From Jacaranda mimosifolia (lineage: Eukaryota > Streptophyta > Magnoliopsida > Lamiales > Bignoniaceae), in assembly GCA_018894105.1 (NCBI GenBank), contig CM032125.1, positions 34,519,032-34,583,031 on the forward strand: a stretch of DNA of 64,000 bases, written 5' to 3'. Of the stretch, positions 25,691 to 37,357 are shown piece by piece (the stretch's first letter is position 1; the number at the start of each line of letters is the position of its first letter). The notes beneath the pieces are model-generated. The model searched no databases and had not been told where the DNA came from. It saw nothing but the letters and a program-made list of their open reading frames with translations. Made by a program: the position numbers and the translations under genes.

Positions 25691-27556
25691 TGTGGTGGAA
25701 ATTACACTATTTAAAAATTTATTTTCTTTTTTTATTTAACACACACGTCAAAACCTGTTATGGTTTGCACTTATAGTTTGGATCGATTTTTATGTTATTT
25801 TATGTTTATTTATCGTATAATAATTTATGTAATTATTTATCATAGCACTATAATTTGATTTGTATTATTATTTTTATGTGGGTTAGTACGATTGTTGTAT
25901 TTGGTTCAATACTAAAATATCTTAATTACACTTATTAAATTACCATTTTGTCCCTCACTCAATTATAAAAATTTTCTTATTTGTCTCCCTCTATTATTAT
26001 TATTGTTATTATTATTATTATTCAACAACAACAATAATAATTTAAGAGTAAATATATTATTTCAAGATAAAGAGCAAACCCATGCATAAATAAATTCATG
26101 AGGGTGGTAAGTTAATTTATCATTCATCTTGCACATATAAATACAGGCTTGAGTTATTGATTTGAACCTGAGTATTTATTATCATTTCAATCAAATGAAT
26201 GATATAATGGGATAAAAATACTATATCCCACTCTATCTTTTCAATCAAATTTGCCCATAAAATAGATTTATATCATTGGATTACAGATCACTTGGCAATA
26301 CTTGAAATTTTATGCCCACATATGAATCCCTTTTTGTTAAATATGGCATCTAACCTTTTTCTTTTCTTTTCTTTTCTTTTCTTTTTTCCCCGCAATTTTG
26401 ACAATGAAAATCCTAATATTTTTCTTTTATTTTTTCATTTTTTGTGCATATAATAAACCCTAAAAAACTCACCATAAAAATATCTATAAACATTGACTCT
26501 ATTATAAGAAATATTTTTTTAAAACTAATTCAAATATCTTGTTCTTTAATTTTTTTTTTCCATACATTCATAATTAATTAAAAACAAAAAACTCTAGCAT
26601 TATTTTCGATTTCGCTCAATATTAATCAATACCTTTGTTCCTATTAACATTAAGCCCATTTGATTTTATTTTTAAATTTTATTTTGACATTTTTCACTAT
26701 TTGAAAATCAAAACACATCACTTTATATAGATTTTAACGCAACATATTTTTATTTTTTATTCTCAAAAATATTTCCCAAGACACTATATATCTTTTCTTT
26801 CTATTATCATTGTACTATCTCTTTCCACCTGCAATATACTAAATCCAACATAATCATTACTTTTTCAATAAATTGTTCAAACACAAACTCATTTTTAACT
26901 CATTTCCACTAACTATTTTATCAAATTTTGAAAAATAAATAAAACCAACCAAACGTGCCCTAAGATATCTATCCACTGCATTTAATAAAATTATCCAACT
27001 TCACCATAGGAACCGCACCACTTTTATATTATCTCTACATTTATTAATCCCAACATAAGGAATTGAAGAATGGAGTGAAGTGGAAAATTGAAAAGCTCAT
27101 TTTGGACCAATAAAATCATCATTTTGGAGTTGGTGGTTTCTTGTCCGAATGAACTCACGAAAAGGTTTTTTGAAGTTTGACGTAAATTATGTAGCAAATT
27201 AAACCAACTTAATTAATTAAATTAATTGTGAGATTAACCTCATTAATCTCAACCGAGTTAGTTATAATTTAGGTACAACTAAGTACAAATTAATAGCAAT
27301 GGAGGAGTATTTGGCAGTAGGTGGTGGCAACTATTAGGTCATAATTTGGAGGTTAGAAATTAGGGATTTGTTTGGGGGAGATAACAAATGTGTGGTCTGT
27401 ATAAGCACAGTTAGGCAAGGGATAAGTGGGTCTTAAGTGTTTCCCTTTTTTTTCCTTTTTTTTTTTTGTGAATTCCAAATTATCCTCAACCATATTATTT
27501 TTGTCCCTATATTTTCTATCTATTCAAAAGTTTTTCCTTTGCACCATATACGTCAA

Positions 27557-27942
27557 GGGCTTGTTTGCTTCAATTGACTATATTTGATAAATGCATAATC
27601 ACTCATAATTTATTGTTTGTTTGCCTTGATATAGGGTCTATGTTAAGTCATTATCCCTGTATTAAGTTGGAATATGGATTAAGAGATGAGAGGTTTGATA
27701 CATTTTCCTTATGTTGTATAAGATTAAAAAAGATCAAATTACCCTAGATTAATATATAAAAAGATATATTAAAATAAATAATAAAATATTATAATTATAA
27801 AATTATATGTTTTATTTTAATTTACTTTTCAGTTAATCTTACCAATCAAACGTGAAATTATATTACTTTATCTTGATAAACTTAAAACATATCCATTTAT
27901 TTGTATATCATTTATAATCACATCACTCCAAACAAACTAGCC
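27557..27942. mobile_element. MITE with GGGCTTGTTTG ends, 386 bp
   Basis: The left end GGGCTTGTTTGCTTCAATTG and the right end CACTCCAAACAAACTAGCC are imperfect inverted repeats, and ATCACTCATAA near the left has an inverse partner in TTTATAATCACATCAC near the right. The flanks are CAA and TAA, compatible with a mutated 3-bp PIF/Harbinger duplication. Confidence 0.5.
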
Positions 27943-29312
27943 TAAAGGAAATAGTACTATAGGTAGGAGGAGGGACCAAGGTATTCGTTTTGATAAATGC
28001 ATATTGGCTTGATCTCCCACTTAGGTTTGGTTTCAATTTTTTGTGGAATTTGAAATTGTGTTTGATTTTAATTGATCGTAAAAATGATCGAGCTCTTACA
28101 CGGCTTTCTGCAGTAGGAAGATTTTCATATACATTTTATTATTTCTTAATTTACTAAGTTCAGTCAAGTTCTAGTAAAATTTTCAAAATTTATTGAATGA
28201 TTCAAATTATTTTAGCTCAAACATTTTCTGGATGTCGTCAATAATTAAGGGATGACATATGTTATTTTTTTTGGGTGGAGCGTATTTTAAATAAATTAAA
28301 ATTGATGAGTAGATCCACCTACACTTAAAAAAAATATAATATAAATGACAAAAATAAATTATAATGTAAAAATTGTCACTGGTGACATATGCTATGTGAT
28401 AATAATTTTTAGTTGATGATAAAGCTCAGTGCAACTTTGTTATTAAAATTGATCATTAGATGTATGAATAAGATAAAGAGTCTTATTGGGTAATAAGATA
28501 AATGATATAATAGGGGACCAATTATCAAGGAACACATTAGTTTCTTTTTTCTTTTAAATTTAGAACATTATGATAAAACACAAGGACAGAAGGACAAGTT
28601 TGGGGAGGGGTCAATATCCAATGAAAATAACCAATTTCTGCATGTCCCTATCTTAATTATGCATGGAAACAATTTCTAATACTACTAAACTTGTCTTAAA
28701 CTAACTCTAAAGATTTAAAATCTTACTTGTCAAGTTAATATATATATATATTAATTCAGTTACTGGACAATTGATTGAGTGAGACTGTCTCACAATTATA
28801 TGTATAAAGTTTGAAATTTTAACTAAAATAAATATTTTCAAGTACTTGTGTATGTATAAATTAAAAAGAAATATTAACATAAATTTTTTAAGGTTCAGTT
28901 TTAAGGTCCTCGGGCCCAAATTAAACAATTTTCAAATAATTATTATAAATAATTCTAAAACTATTGAAAAGAAATATCAAAAAATTGAGGTAAACTCCAA
29001 ATAAATGAAATGGGATATATATATTAATAAGTATAGTCTTGGCAATTTGTTGTATATTTTTAAATGTTGCTTTCGTTCTTGTTGAATTTCGTTTGATGCC
29101 GATTATTTACTTGTAATTTTATTAAGCTTTTCAAAGTGCTTAATTAGCCAAATATGTATGCTCTATGAAGATTACTTAATACCCAAATAAATTACAATAG
29201 TAATGTCCAAATCATGCAATATTTTATAAGAAAATAAAATATAGGAAAAAACAATAACAACCTAACTAAATTTTATGTCAAAAACGAGACAATGGTCCAA
29301 AGGGGCCTAAAT

Positions 29313-29330
29313 CCCCCCCCCCCCCCCCCC
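29313..29330. repeat. Poly-C run of 18
   Basis: Uninterrupted run of 18 C between GGGGCCTAAAT and AGGCTATGC. The exact length is uncertain for technical reasons. Confidence 0.9.
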
Positions 29331-30402
29331 AGGCTATGCAAGTTAGTCTACCTATCATTCTTGATTTACACTTCATAGGTACATACTAGACACAAATATC
29401 CTTAATTATAAAATTATATGTCAATTTCGAAGCTACAAATTAACGTGCATGAGTATTGCTTTGAAAACAATAGTGTTACTCTTAATACTTAAATTTATTT
29501 TCCAAATATTCTGAAATTTTGTGTCTTTTTACGTGATTATACTCAATGCAACTTAAAATCAGACACAACGCAGAATCTAGACCGTCTCTCTCTACCATGC
29601 ACTTGGCTAGGTTAGATAGAACCATATGCTTGCTTCATCATTTTACTGTAAATACGGAAAATAATATGACAACAAAAGGTCGCGTTTTATTGTTACAAAC
29701 ATTATTTAAAAATAATTTTACATTCTTGCTCAACTTCTATCTTATTTTTTCACTGAATTCCTAGCAATCCTATCTGGTTCCTTCAATTTCAAGTTAAGAT
29801 CCCTTCGCTCATTATATTAGTGTGGATATCATATGAATTTTAGGATTGATCTTAAACGACATGTGGATCGATCCGAATAAGATATTTATCCACTCATAAA
29901 CCACACGTAATAATACAAGCTATTTGTTAGATGACTCACAATCTTAAATTGGGCAATACCCACATGGGGGTAATATGAAAATTCCAAATTTTCATGGGTA
30001 ATTTATGAGATAACTAAAATGAATCCATCACATGATTATCACTCCAACTGGTCTAGCTTCAGGCCCTATGACTAATTACACTGTGGAAAATAAAAGAACA
30101 ATGCATGCAATGAAAAAGGACACTGATAAAGTGATGTGGAAAAGTGATGGCAAATTGGAATAATGGGGTCACAATATGGGTGGTGGTTAAAAGTTAGGCA
30201 CCTTTTGCACTTACTGTTCTGCCAAAATATTCATTGAGGTGAGAGATAATAATTTTTTTTAATCAAATTCAATGCAACAATTCTTGTTCTAATTTTCCCC
30301 TGCATTCAAACTTTTTTGCCTTACCTACACGACACCTCTTGCAATTTTCATGTCTCCTTTAACCAAAAAAAAAAAAAAAAAGAATATTTTTTTAAGGTGA
30401 GA

Positions 30403-30424
30403 ATATATATATATATATATATAT
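30403..30424. repeat. (AT)n microsatellite
   Basis: Eleven AT units after an A-rich run. Open frames across it are low-complexity artefacts. Confidence 0.95.
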
Positions 30425-31396
30425 GTTCTTGATAATGAACAATACTTAGGAGGAATTTTCTTCCAGGTATGAAATAAATTCTCAAGAATATGAATAAATC
30501 TTTGAGTTGAACATTTTGCCACATACATGAACAAGCCCTTTTTTTAAGTTGATTGCTCAATATTCTTTTTATCGAGTTAAATTTAGAATTATTCGATGAG
30601 TATAATATATTTATTGTGTTTTGCAGCAAATTCAAATGGTTGTTCATGTAATCAGTAGCACTTGATGAAATAGGTATGCAAACTTTGAAAATTGATGAGG
30701 AAACATCCCAAAGGTATAGATTCTATCATAAGGAATGAGATCCTTCGTCCTAATTTCCTATAAGTAATTCTCAGTATTTTCATTTGATTCACATTCAATT
30801 TGGAGTAATTTTTTTATCTGATTTTAGTATATCGTGTTAAAAACAGAACTCCTTACATTTTATATCTCTCTCGATAATCCACATTGACATTATTAATATT
30901 TGTTACCTGAGCCCTAATCCTTACGAAAAATTTGACCCTAATCATGAGTATCTTATAAAGAAGCTTCTTGTTTGTTTTATTTTCTCAAATAATGAATCAT
31001 ATCTCTAAGTCATGTTTATTAAACTCAATCAATCAAAATAAATAATATTAATTTACACTTATGAGATTAATATATATGGCCGGATTTTAGATTAACACAC
31101 TAATTAAAATAGTTAGGTATGGAAAATATTGATAGAAAATTTTGAACAAAAAGAAAGAAGAAAAGAAATATTATTCTAATTTAAAACTTTATCCAATTTC
31201 CATCATATGGCATGATGGCGTTATTGAGTCACTAATCATATCTTTCCGTGGCTTGAAAAGAAAAATGGGGCTTTTAGGCATTAATAACAGCACTTTATGT
31301 TGAATACTTGAGGGAATCAGAGCCACTTCTTTAATATTCCAATCTTAAAACTATGTTTGGATCAAAAATTTGACAAAGAAAATAATAAAATAATTA

Positions 31397-31761
31397 GAGT
31401 TAATTGCAGTCAGCCCTCAACTTATGGCCTTCTTTGCACATTGCCTCTCAATCGTTGTCGATGTGCAATTTACCACTTAAACTAGTTAAAATGTGCGCCG
31501 ACATCAAATTTGCTTATTTTCAGTGGAATCCGACAAATGAGCATTAGGCATGTGGGCTAAAGGAAATAGAATATTCTAACATCAATGAGCACTAGGCACG
31601 TGGGCTGAAGGAAACATAATATTCTTGTTAGATTCCACTAAAAATGAGCAAATGTAGTGTCGGCGCACATTCTAGTTCAAGTGGTAAAATTGTACATCGA
31701 CAACAGTTGGAAGACAATGTGCAAAGGAGGCCATAGGTTGGGGGCCGATTGCAATTAACCC
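31397..31761. mobile_element. Foldback Mutator-like MITE, 365 bp
   Basis: Left end GAGTTAATTGCAGTCAGCCC and right end GGGCCGATTGCAATTAACCC pair as the start of very long inverted arms of roughly 150 bp, running through GGCCTTCTTTGCACATTG, GTCGATGTGCAATTTACCAC and AATGTGCGCCGACA and their inverses. The 9-bp direct repeat AAATAATTA flanks it at 31388-31396 and 31762-31770, as Mutator-type transposases leave. A transcript would fold into a long hairpin. Confidence 0.9.
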
Positions 31762-33039
31762 AAATAATTATTTTGGTCTAGCAAAAAGAAATGTAAAAAT
31801 ATTTATATTATTTTTCATACATCTCTTTTATTTTTTTTTTAACATTCAGAATATTAATTTCAAAGTGGTACTTATTTTCGTCGTTTTACTTTGTAAAGAA
31901 AAAAAAAGAGATAGATGTTAAGTGCTTGCTTGTTAAGCATTCAATGAATTGTCGCCCGCCGAACTTTTGTAGTATGATAGCATGCAACAAAAAGGTTTAT
32001 TTTATTTTATAAAAAAATTGGACATTTTATTTAAAATTTGGATACTCTTTTCCTCCTATTTAACGAAGTTGCGGTTCCATTTTTTGTCCTAAGATCCAAT
32101 AATCAAACTTAATAAAAAACTATTGGAACTTGAAATTTATATGAGAAAAAAAAAAAAAAAAATGAAGGTGGGACCAAAACCATAAGGTTAGAAAGTCCTT
32201 TGATTATGACTAAAACCATTCTAATATTAAAGATAAGTTGCATGAGAAAACAACAGTATTTTGTTTGTTTTATGAGTTAGGTTTCTGACTAAGAATTGAC
32301 TGGATTCCCAGTCATTTTCCTTTTCTTTTTCTTCCTTTTTTTTTTGTAAAATATTTGACTCTAAGATTTAATTTCATCTAAGTAATTTTATTTTATTTTT
32401 TATTTATACAAACATACACATATATGAAATTAATCAAGTTTAAATTTCAGACCTCACACATATGTGTATGAGAACTATAATACTCAACCAATTGGCTAGT
32501 GCCATCTTGTTTAATTAAATTTTATTTTATTTCTGATGTTTCACTTTGATTAGGACTCTGGGTTTAGATAAACATTAGTATTTTTTAATTTTAATATGAG
32601 TAATAAAAATTAATTGAAATCTGATTTATTGTAACACCGTCTAACCATAAAGTTAAGAAAAAATAATGATAAAGCACATTTTAATTGTGTCGTACAAATA
32701 ATGTGATTCATAGTCAATAAACTTTTTGAAATTATTTTTGAGGACGTAACTAATATTCAAATCAACAAAACTACAAAATGTTCCCATTTGAAACTAAATA
32801 AAAGCCTTAATTATGATGGTCGATATGGTGTAAATACACCTTAAATGTGCGTATGCACCTCTTTAATATCTGAAGCCTATCTCCCACCACACTCCACTCC
32901 ACTCAACAAAAGAAAAAATAAAAAAAGAAAGTCGATTAGTGGTATTTTCCTACTCCCATTTGGTTTTATTCTTATTTTCAATTTTAATTTTTAATATGTC
33001 TAAAAGTTAGAAAATAGTTATAGTTTTGAAAATAAAAAT

Positions 33040-33560
33040 GAGCTTATTGTTAATGTTCCACATCGATTAAATAAATAAGTTGTGGTCGTTTTTGACAATT
33101 TTCACTTTTTGAACTAGTTATCGAAGCCACTCATTCCTAATATTGGGCTATCTACAATTGTTGAGTTACCGATTTTATGTAATTTCGCACTCCATATATT
33201 AATTATTGGGTATGCACATTGTGTGTTAATGTCTCACATCAGTGAAATAAATAAGTTATAGTTTCTAATATGTTTTTGAGCAATCATCACCTTTTGAACT
33301 AGCTTTTGAGGTTGAGTTGGGTTTAAGATCCATTCTTCAAACTAGTATCAGATCCACCCATTTTCGATGTTAGATTACCCAGTGTTGTTGGACTACCAAT
33401 TTCATGTTATCCATGTTCCAGATGTTTATTTTTTAGCATGTGCACTGTGCTTGGTGTTTTAGTGTTCCACATTGGTGAAAGAAATAAATTGTTGTCTATA
33501 AATGGTATTGGACAATTCTCACCGCTTGAGCTAACTTTTAGGATGAGTTAGACCCAAAAT
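33040..33560 (+). mobile_element. Cluster of TRIM-like LTR units (three diverged copies)
   Basis: Three related units start near 33050 (AATGTTCCACATCGATTAAA), 33225 (AATGTCTCACATCAGTGAAA) and 33458 (AGTGTTCCACATTGGTGAAA). Each continues with AAATAAGTTGT-like sequence, a CAATTTTCAC/CAATCATCAC block and a TTTTGAACTAG block. After the first and second units comes a sequence like the primer-binding site for initiator methionine tRNA (TTATCGAAGCCACTC, GTATCAGATCCACCC). This layout, LTR, binding site, short interior, LTR, fits terminal-repeat retrotransposons in miniature with no coding region. Confidence 0.6.
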
Positions 33561-34089
33561 CAACTATTTAACAATTAATTGCATTTGAATATTTTGTTTG
33601 AAGATAATGAATTTTTGTTGCCTAAAAAAAAGTACTTCTTAGAATATATATATATATTTTAATTGCTTTGAAATCATACCAATATTTTATATCAAATCGA
33701 ACTTGAAATTGATTGGTACAATAATAGAATTGTATGATAGATATAAGAGAAATTCAAATTTGAAAATAAATAGTATTTTCAATGAATATGTGTATAAGTA
33801 GATAGATGATTTTTTATTTTCAAATAATACAAAAAATAAAAATAATATTTAAAAACATAAACAAATCCATATTTTCAATTTTCAGCATTTTTAAGGTTGA
33901 ATCTCTTTTTATTTTTGTTTAGAAATGAGAATAAAATTAAATGACATATTTTAATAGTTTTGGATTAGATTGCGTCAAATCTAATAAAATTTTGATTGAT
34001 ACAACAATAGAATAGTAGGATACACATAAAAAGAATCCAAAGTAAAATAAAAAAACATTTTTAATTTTTTTTTTTAAAAGAACCTTAAA

Positions 34090-34480
34090 TAAACACACAA
34101 ACACGCCCTTTGTATTTTCCCTTGCGCGTCCAAACGCATATACATGCCGGTGAACAGTTACATTACCACCGTAACCCGGCCAAAATTTCCCCCACAATGC
34201 CGAATAAAAAGTCAAACACGGACGCGTGTCGGTACCGACAAAAGGAGTCAACCGGAAACTGGCGGTAGCGCACAGTAGAGTGACAATGGGAAGCACGAAA
34301 ACTCGGTGCTGTGGGTCCACGTGTAAGGATGACACAGATTTCGTGATGGTTTGGACTCCATTAAACCACCAGTTGTCGTTAGGTTTTTTGTTGGGAAAGT
34401 CTTTCGCAACTGTGATGTGCTGTCAGGGGAGGATCAATGGTACGAAGCGTGTGTGGAAAATTTATATCTTAATTATTGGT
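34090..34480. promoter_or_regulatory. GC-richer intergenic island with CCACGTG
   Basis: Contains GGACGCGTGTCGG, GTCAACCGGAAACTGGCGG and GGTCCACGTGTAAGG, the last with a G-box core CACGTG. Open frames of 95-132 codons across it on both strands resemble no known protein and run into low-complexity flanks. Promoter-like composition without an obvious gene; role inferred. Confidence 0.3.
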
Positions 34481-34835
34481 GGTATAAATACTTTTACCAC
34501 ACTTTTAAATTAAAAAGAAAATCAAAATTTGAGTCTTATGGATTTTAATTTGAATCCCATTTTTTTAAATTATCCCTAATCAATATTTTATGCATTTTTC
34601 ATTTATATTGACATAAAAGACTTGAATTGGTCAAATTTAATTGTTATTTAAATTATAAAAGTTCAACATAAAATTTAAATATTTTTTAATTTATATTTAG
34701 ATAATTGTTTGAATCGTGTCTGAATATAGTATGGAAAAAATTATATCCATCCATTTGCTTTTGTTGTCCTATTTTTGTATCCATTACCGAATCTAATATT
34801 TTTGTACTTTACTCATATATTTTTTTTTTGTCGAG

Positions 34836-34968
34836 TCCAATGACTTGTAAGCCAAGTGAAATTCATCTCTCCTATTAAGTTGGAGGTCTTGTGTTCGACC
34901 CTTATATTATTTTATTGAAATGATAACATTTCATTATTTGTAATGCTCTCTCAAAAAAAAAAAAAAAA
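34836..34968 (+). mobile_element. SINE, 133 bp, with target duplication
   Basis: Starts TCCAATGACTTGTAAGCCAA, has a box B-like GTGTTCGACCC at about 34893 and ends ATTTGTAATGCTCTCTC plus a 16-base A tail. The flanks TTTTTTTGTCGAG (up to 34835 and again at 34969-34981) form the target-site duplication. It belongs with the copies at 36160 and 7263. Confidence 0.82.
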
Positions 34969-35734
34969 TTTTTTTGTCGAGCTTACAAAAATATGCATGT
35001 ATATATGTACTAATGTAATGCATTATTTTTGTGTTTATCTTAAATTAAGTGATTTATCTCAAACTATTATGTTACTTAATGATTTTGCTTTTCATTTTAA
35101 TTGCTGTCGGTTTATCCTTAATCTCCACTAAGCTAAATAAAACTATGTATATATATATATATATGTACACATATATGCAAGAATAGTTAAATAAAATAAA
35201 ATAAAAAATGAATATGACTAAAATTTGAACTCTCTCTTTTGACTTGTGCCCCTTTATTGCTCTTGGAGGGGCATATCACCCTACCACTATAAAGACAAAT
35301 AATTAAGTGTTCCCATAACATTTCCCATCATTTACTTAAGGAATTTAAACAAATAAAAAAGAATTTTCATTTGATGTAATAAGATAATAATAGTAACAAA
35401 TATTTTTTAATTTGTGAAATATGATTATATTTACTCTTATTTCATACTGACGGAATCAATTATTCTAAAAATTCATGTTGCTCTTATTTTTCAATTTAAA
35501 TATTCTATTTCAACTTATATTTCTTGTTCCAATTCATGTACATAAGTTAGGTATATTTAATCTATATCCAATCATTTTTATAAATAAATACTTAATAAAC
35601 TTGATATATATATATATACACACACACAAGCGAAATATGATATAAAACAAATAATAATTTAATACTATTAAACCTTCATATTAATAATTAAATTTAGTAT
35701 TATCAATATAATTTGACTTTTGGCTTCATTATCA

Positions 35735-36080
35735 AAATACCACACTATTGGGAAGCTTGGCGGTTTCGACGTGTGTAAATCACGTGACGACTGCGGGCGT
35801 GGCTATTGCGCGAACCTCCCAAAGGGGCTGTGGCGGTTTTATCCAAAAAAGCAGCCCTCAAAATCCCCACCGTCCATGCATCATCAGGAACTCCAAAACG
35901 CCGATCGAAGTCAACAAATCGAACGGTGGAGGAGAATGATACATGTTCGGCAGTGTCGTAAAAGCAACAAGTTTTTCAAAATTTAGAAATAAACGCACAA
36001 AAAGAACCACAAAACTCAGAGCCAGTTGGAAAACCTTTTTCTATGTTCTCTTTCTCACTCTACCACTAAAACTGCCGGTT
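35735..36080. promoter_or_regulatory. GC-rich island upstream of the SCL8 gene, possible displaced promoter part
   Basis: Holds CACGTGAC (35782 region), GGGCGTGGC, CCACCGTCC at 35867-35875 and its near-inverse GAACGGTGG at 35921-35929. It ends at the left boundary of the MITE 36084-37114; on the other side of that element begins the proximal 5' region of SCL8. It may be distal promoter or an upstream 5'UTR exon; the evidence is composition, motifs and position only. Confidence 0.35.
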
Positions 36081-36083
36081 TAA

Positions 36084-37114
36084 GGATGTGTTTGGTTGGT
36101 GTGATGATATTGCAAATGATTTTCGTTACAAAATAATTCAAGAATTGTGCATGTTATGTCCAGTGGCTTGTAATTTAGTGACATTAGTCTCTCCTATTAT
36201 ATATAAGGTGTTGAGTTCAAACCCGAATGGGTTCCCTTGCGGTACTTCCTCAATAAAGATTTGATAATTGAATTTTATTGATTTGTTGTAACGATAATAT
36301 TCGCTATTTGTAATGTTTTCTAAAAAAAAAATTGTGCATATTATGTGTAAGACTTTTGGAGTGAAATTATCTTGCAAACTTCTAACTATAGTTGTTTTAC
36401 AACATTTTGATATGAAAAAAAGTTAATTTATTTGGGACTCTAATTGCTTCAATAATAATCATAGAAGTAACAAAATAAAATTTATCAATTAAAGCATATA
36501 TTGAGTAATAATAGTTTTTATTCTTGTCGTTGATGTGTATATAAGTGATAGTAATTGTTTTTTGTTTTTTTTGCTAGATGAAGATTTATAATTATAAATG
36601 AGTTAATTCATCATTATTAATTAATGATGTGTGTATATTGATAGTATAAATTGACAATATAATTCATGTCAAGATTTTTATACCATTATACATGTATATT
36701 TAAGTTTCAATAGTGATGATTTAATTTTTATCGATATTAAACTTGTAAAGATAGTTACTATAACAAAATAATTTTATTACTATTTGATATACAATTAGTG
36801 ATAAATTTTTACATTATCACTATTCTTTTATAAAATTTGACTGAATGATGAAATATCCCGCCAATTATTTTTATTTTTAGATAATTTGTTATGCAAAATA
36901 TGTGACTAATTTAACATGCAAATGAGTGATTCGTGTTTGCATTTTTAGTTTTATAATTGCTAATGTAATATTATTAAATTAAGAGCGTGAAAATATAAAC
37001 AAATTAAATTTGAGTCAAATAAAATATCCTTTAAGTCGTTAATTTTGGTTTGTTTTTAATCCTAAACGAGAATTTATGGGGCGTAGTTAATATTTCCTCC
37101 AAACAAACACGCCA
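36084..37114. mobile_element. Possible PIF/Harbinger-like element with nested SINE, 1.03 kb
   Basis: Left end GGATGTGTTTGGTTGGTG and right end CCTCCAAACAAACACGCC are imperfect inverted repeats. A TAA lies just outside each end (36081-36083, 37115-37117), the PIF/Harbinger target size. The interior is AT-rich and non-coding, and the SINE at 36160-36329 inserted into it later. The long spacing between ends makes the pairing less certain. Confidence 0.42.
36160..36329 (+). mobile_element. SINE, 170 bp, with 17-bp target duplication
   Basis: Flanked by AATTGTGCATGTTATGT (36143-36159) and AATTGTGCATATTATGT (36330-36346), one mismatch in 17. The head CCAGTGGCTTGTAATTTAGT is tRNA-box-A-like and GAGTTCAAACCC resembles box B. 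The 3' end TATTTGTAATGTTTTCT is followed by a short A tail. Typical pol III plant SINE without coding capacity. Confidence 0.88.
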
Positions 37115-37238
37115 TAATTGCATTTCCATTTATTTCTGTAGAATTCGAAACTACTCCATTTATCTCCCTTATAATAATGACAACAAGAATCAATCCATTA
37201 GCTTAAAATCGAAAAAAAACTCTACCCCCACACGGCCC

Positions 37239-37264
37239 CTCTCTCTCTCTCTCTCTCTCTCTCT
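37239..37264 (+). promoter_or_regulatory. (CT)n pyrimidine patch in the SCL8 5' region
   Basis: Thirteen CT units 95 bp upstream of the ATG. CT tracts at this place are common in plant core promoters and leaders. Just before the ATG, TTTTTCCAG at about 37318-37326 could also serve as the acceptor of a 5'UTR intron. Confidence 0.5.
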
Positions 37265-37357
37265 AGGCTAAACTCTGCCTCCTTTCTTCTCAATGCAGAA
37301 TTTTTCCATATCACAAAATTTTTCCAGTTAGATAATTGCCATTTTCCGGTGGAAAAA

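Larger units (their letters stand above)
17196..37238. other. 20 kb gene-poor intergenic region
   Basis: No exon series or long open frame could be supported on either strand. It contains the MITEs at 19038-19385, 20150-20493, 27557-27942, 31397-31761 and 36084-37114, SINEs at 34836-34968 and 36160-36329, TRIM-like LTR repeats at 33040-33560, a diverged tandem duplication at 23870-24345, homopolymer and AT microsatellites, and islands of higher GC (23490-23830, 25485-25690, 34090-34480, 35735-36080). The short island 18580-18720 is also less AT-rich and unexplained. Confidence 0.6.

Noticed and set aside
32950..34112. MITE with ends CCCATTTGGTTTTATTC and CACAAACACGCCC
   Set aside because: The two ends pair poorly and no target duplication was found; the left end may belong to a broken element.
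33937..34335. Open frame of 132 codons on the minus strand
   Set aside because: It runs from a promoter-like GC island into low-complexity AT-rich DNA and shows no domain or family resemblance.
37349..37357. Upstream start of the SCL8 frame giving MEK before MSSGFSG
   Set aside because: The codon at 37349 is GTG. The first ATG is at 37358 and gives the expected N-terminus of this family.
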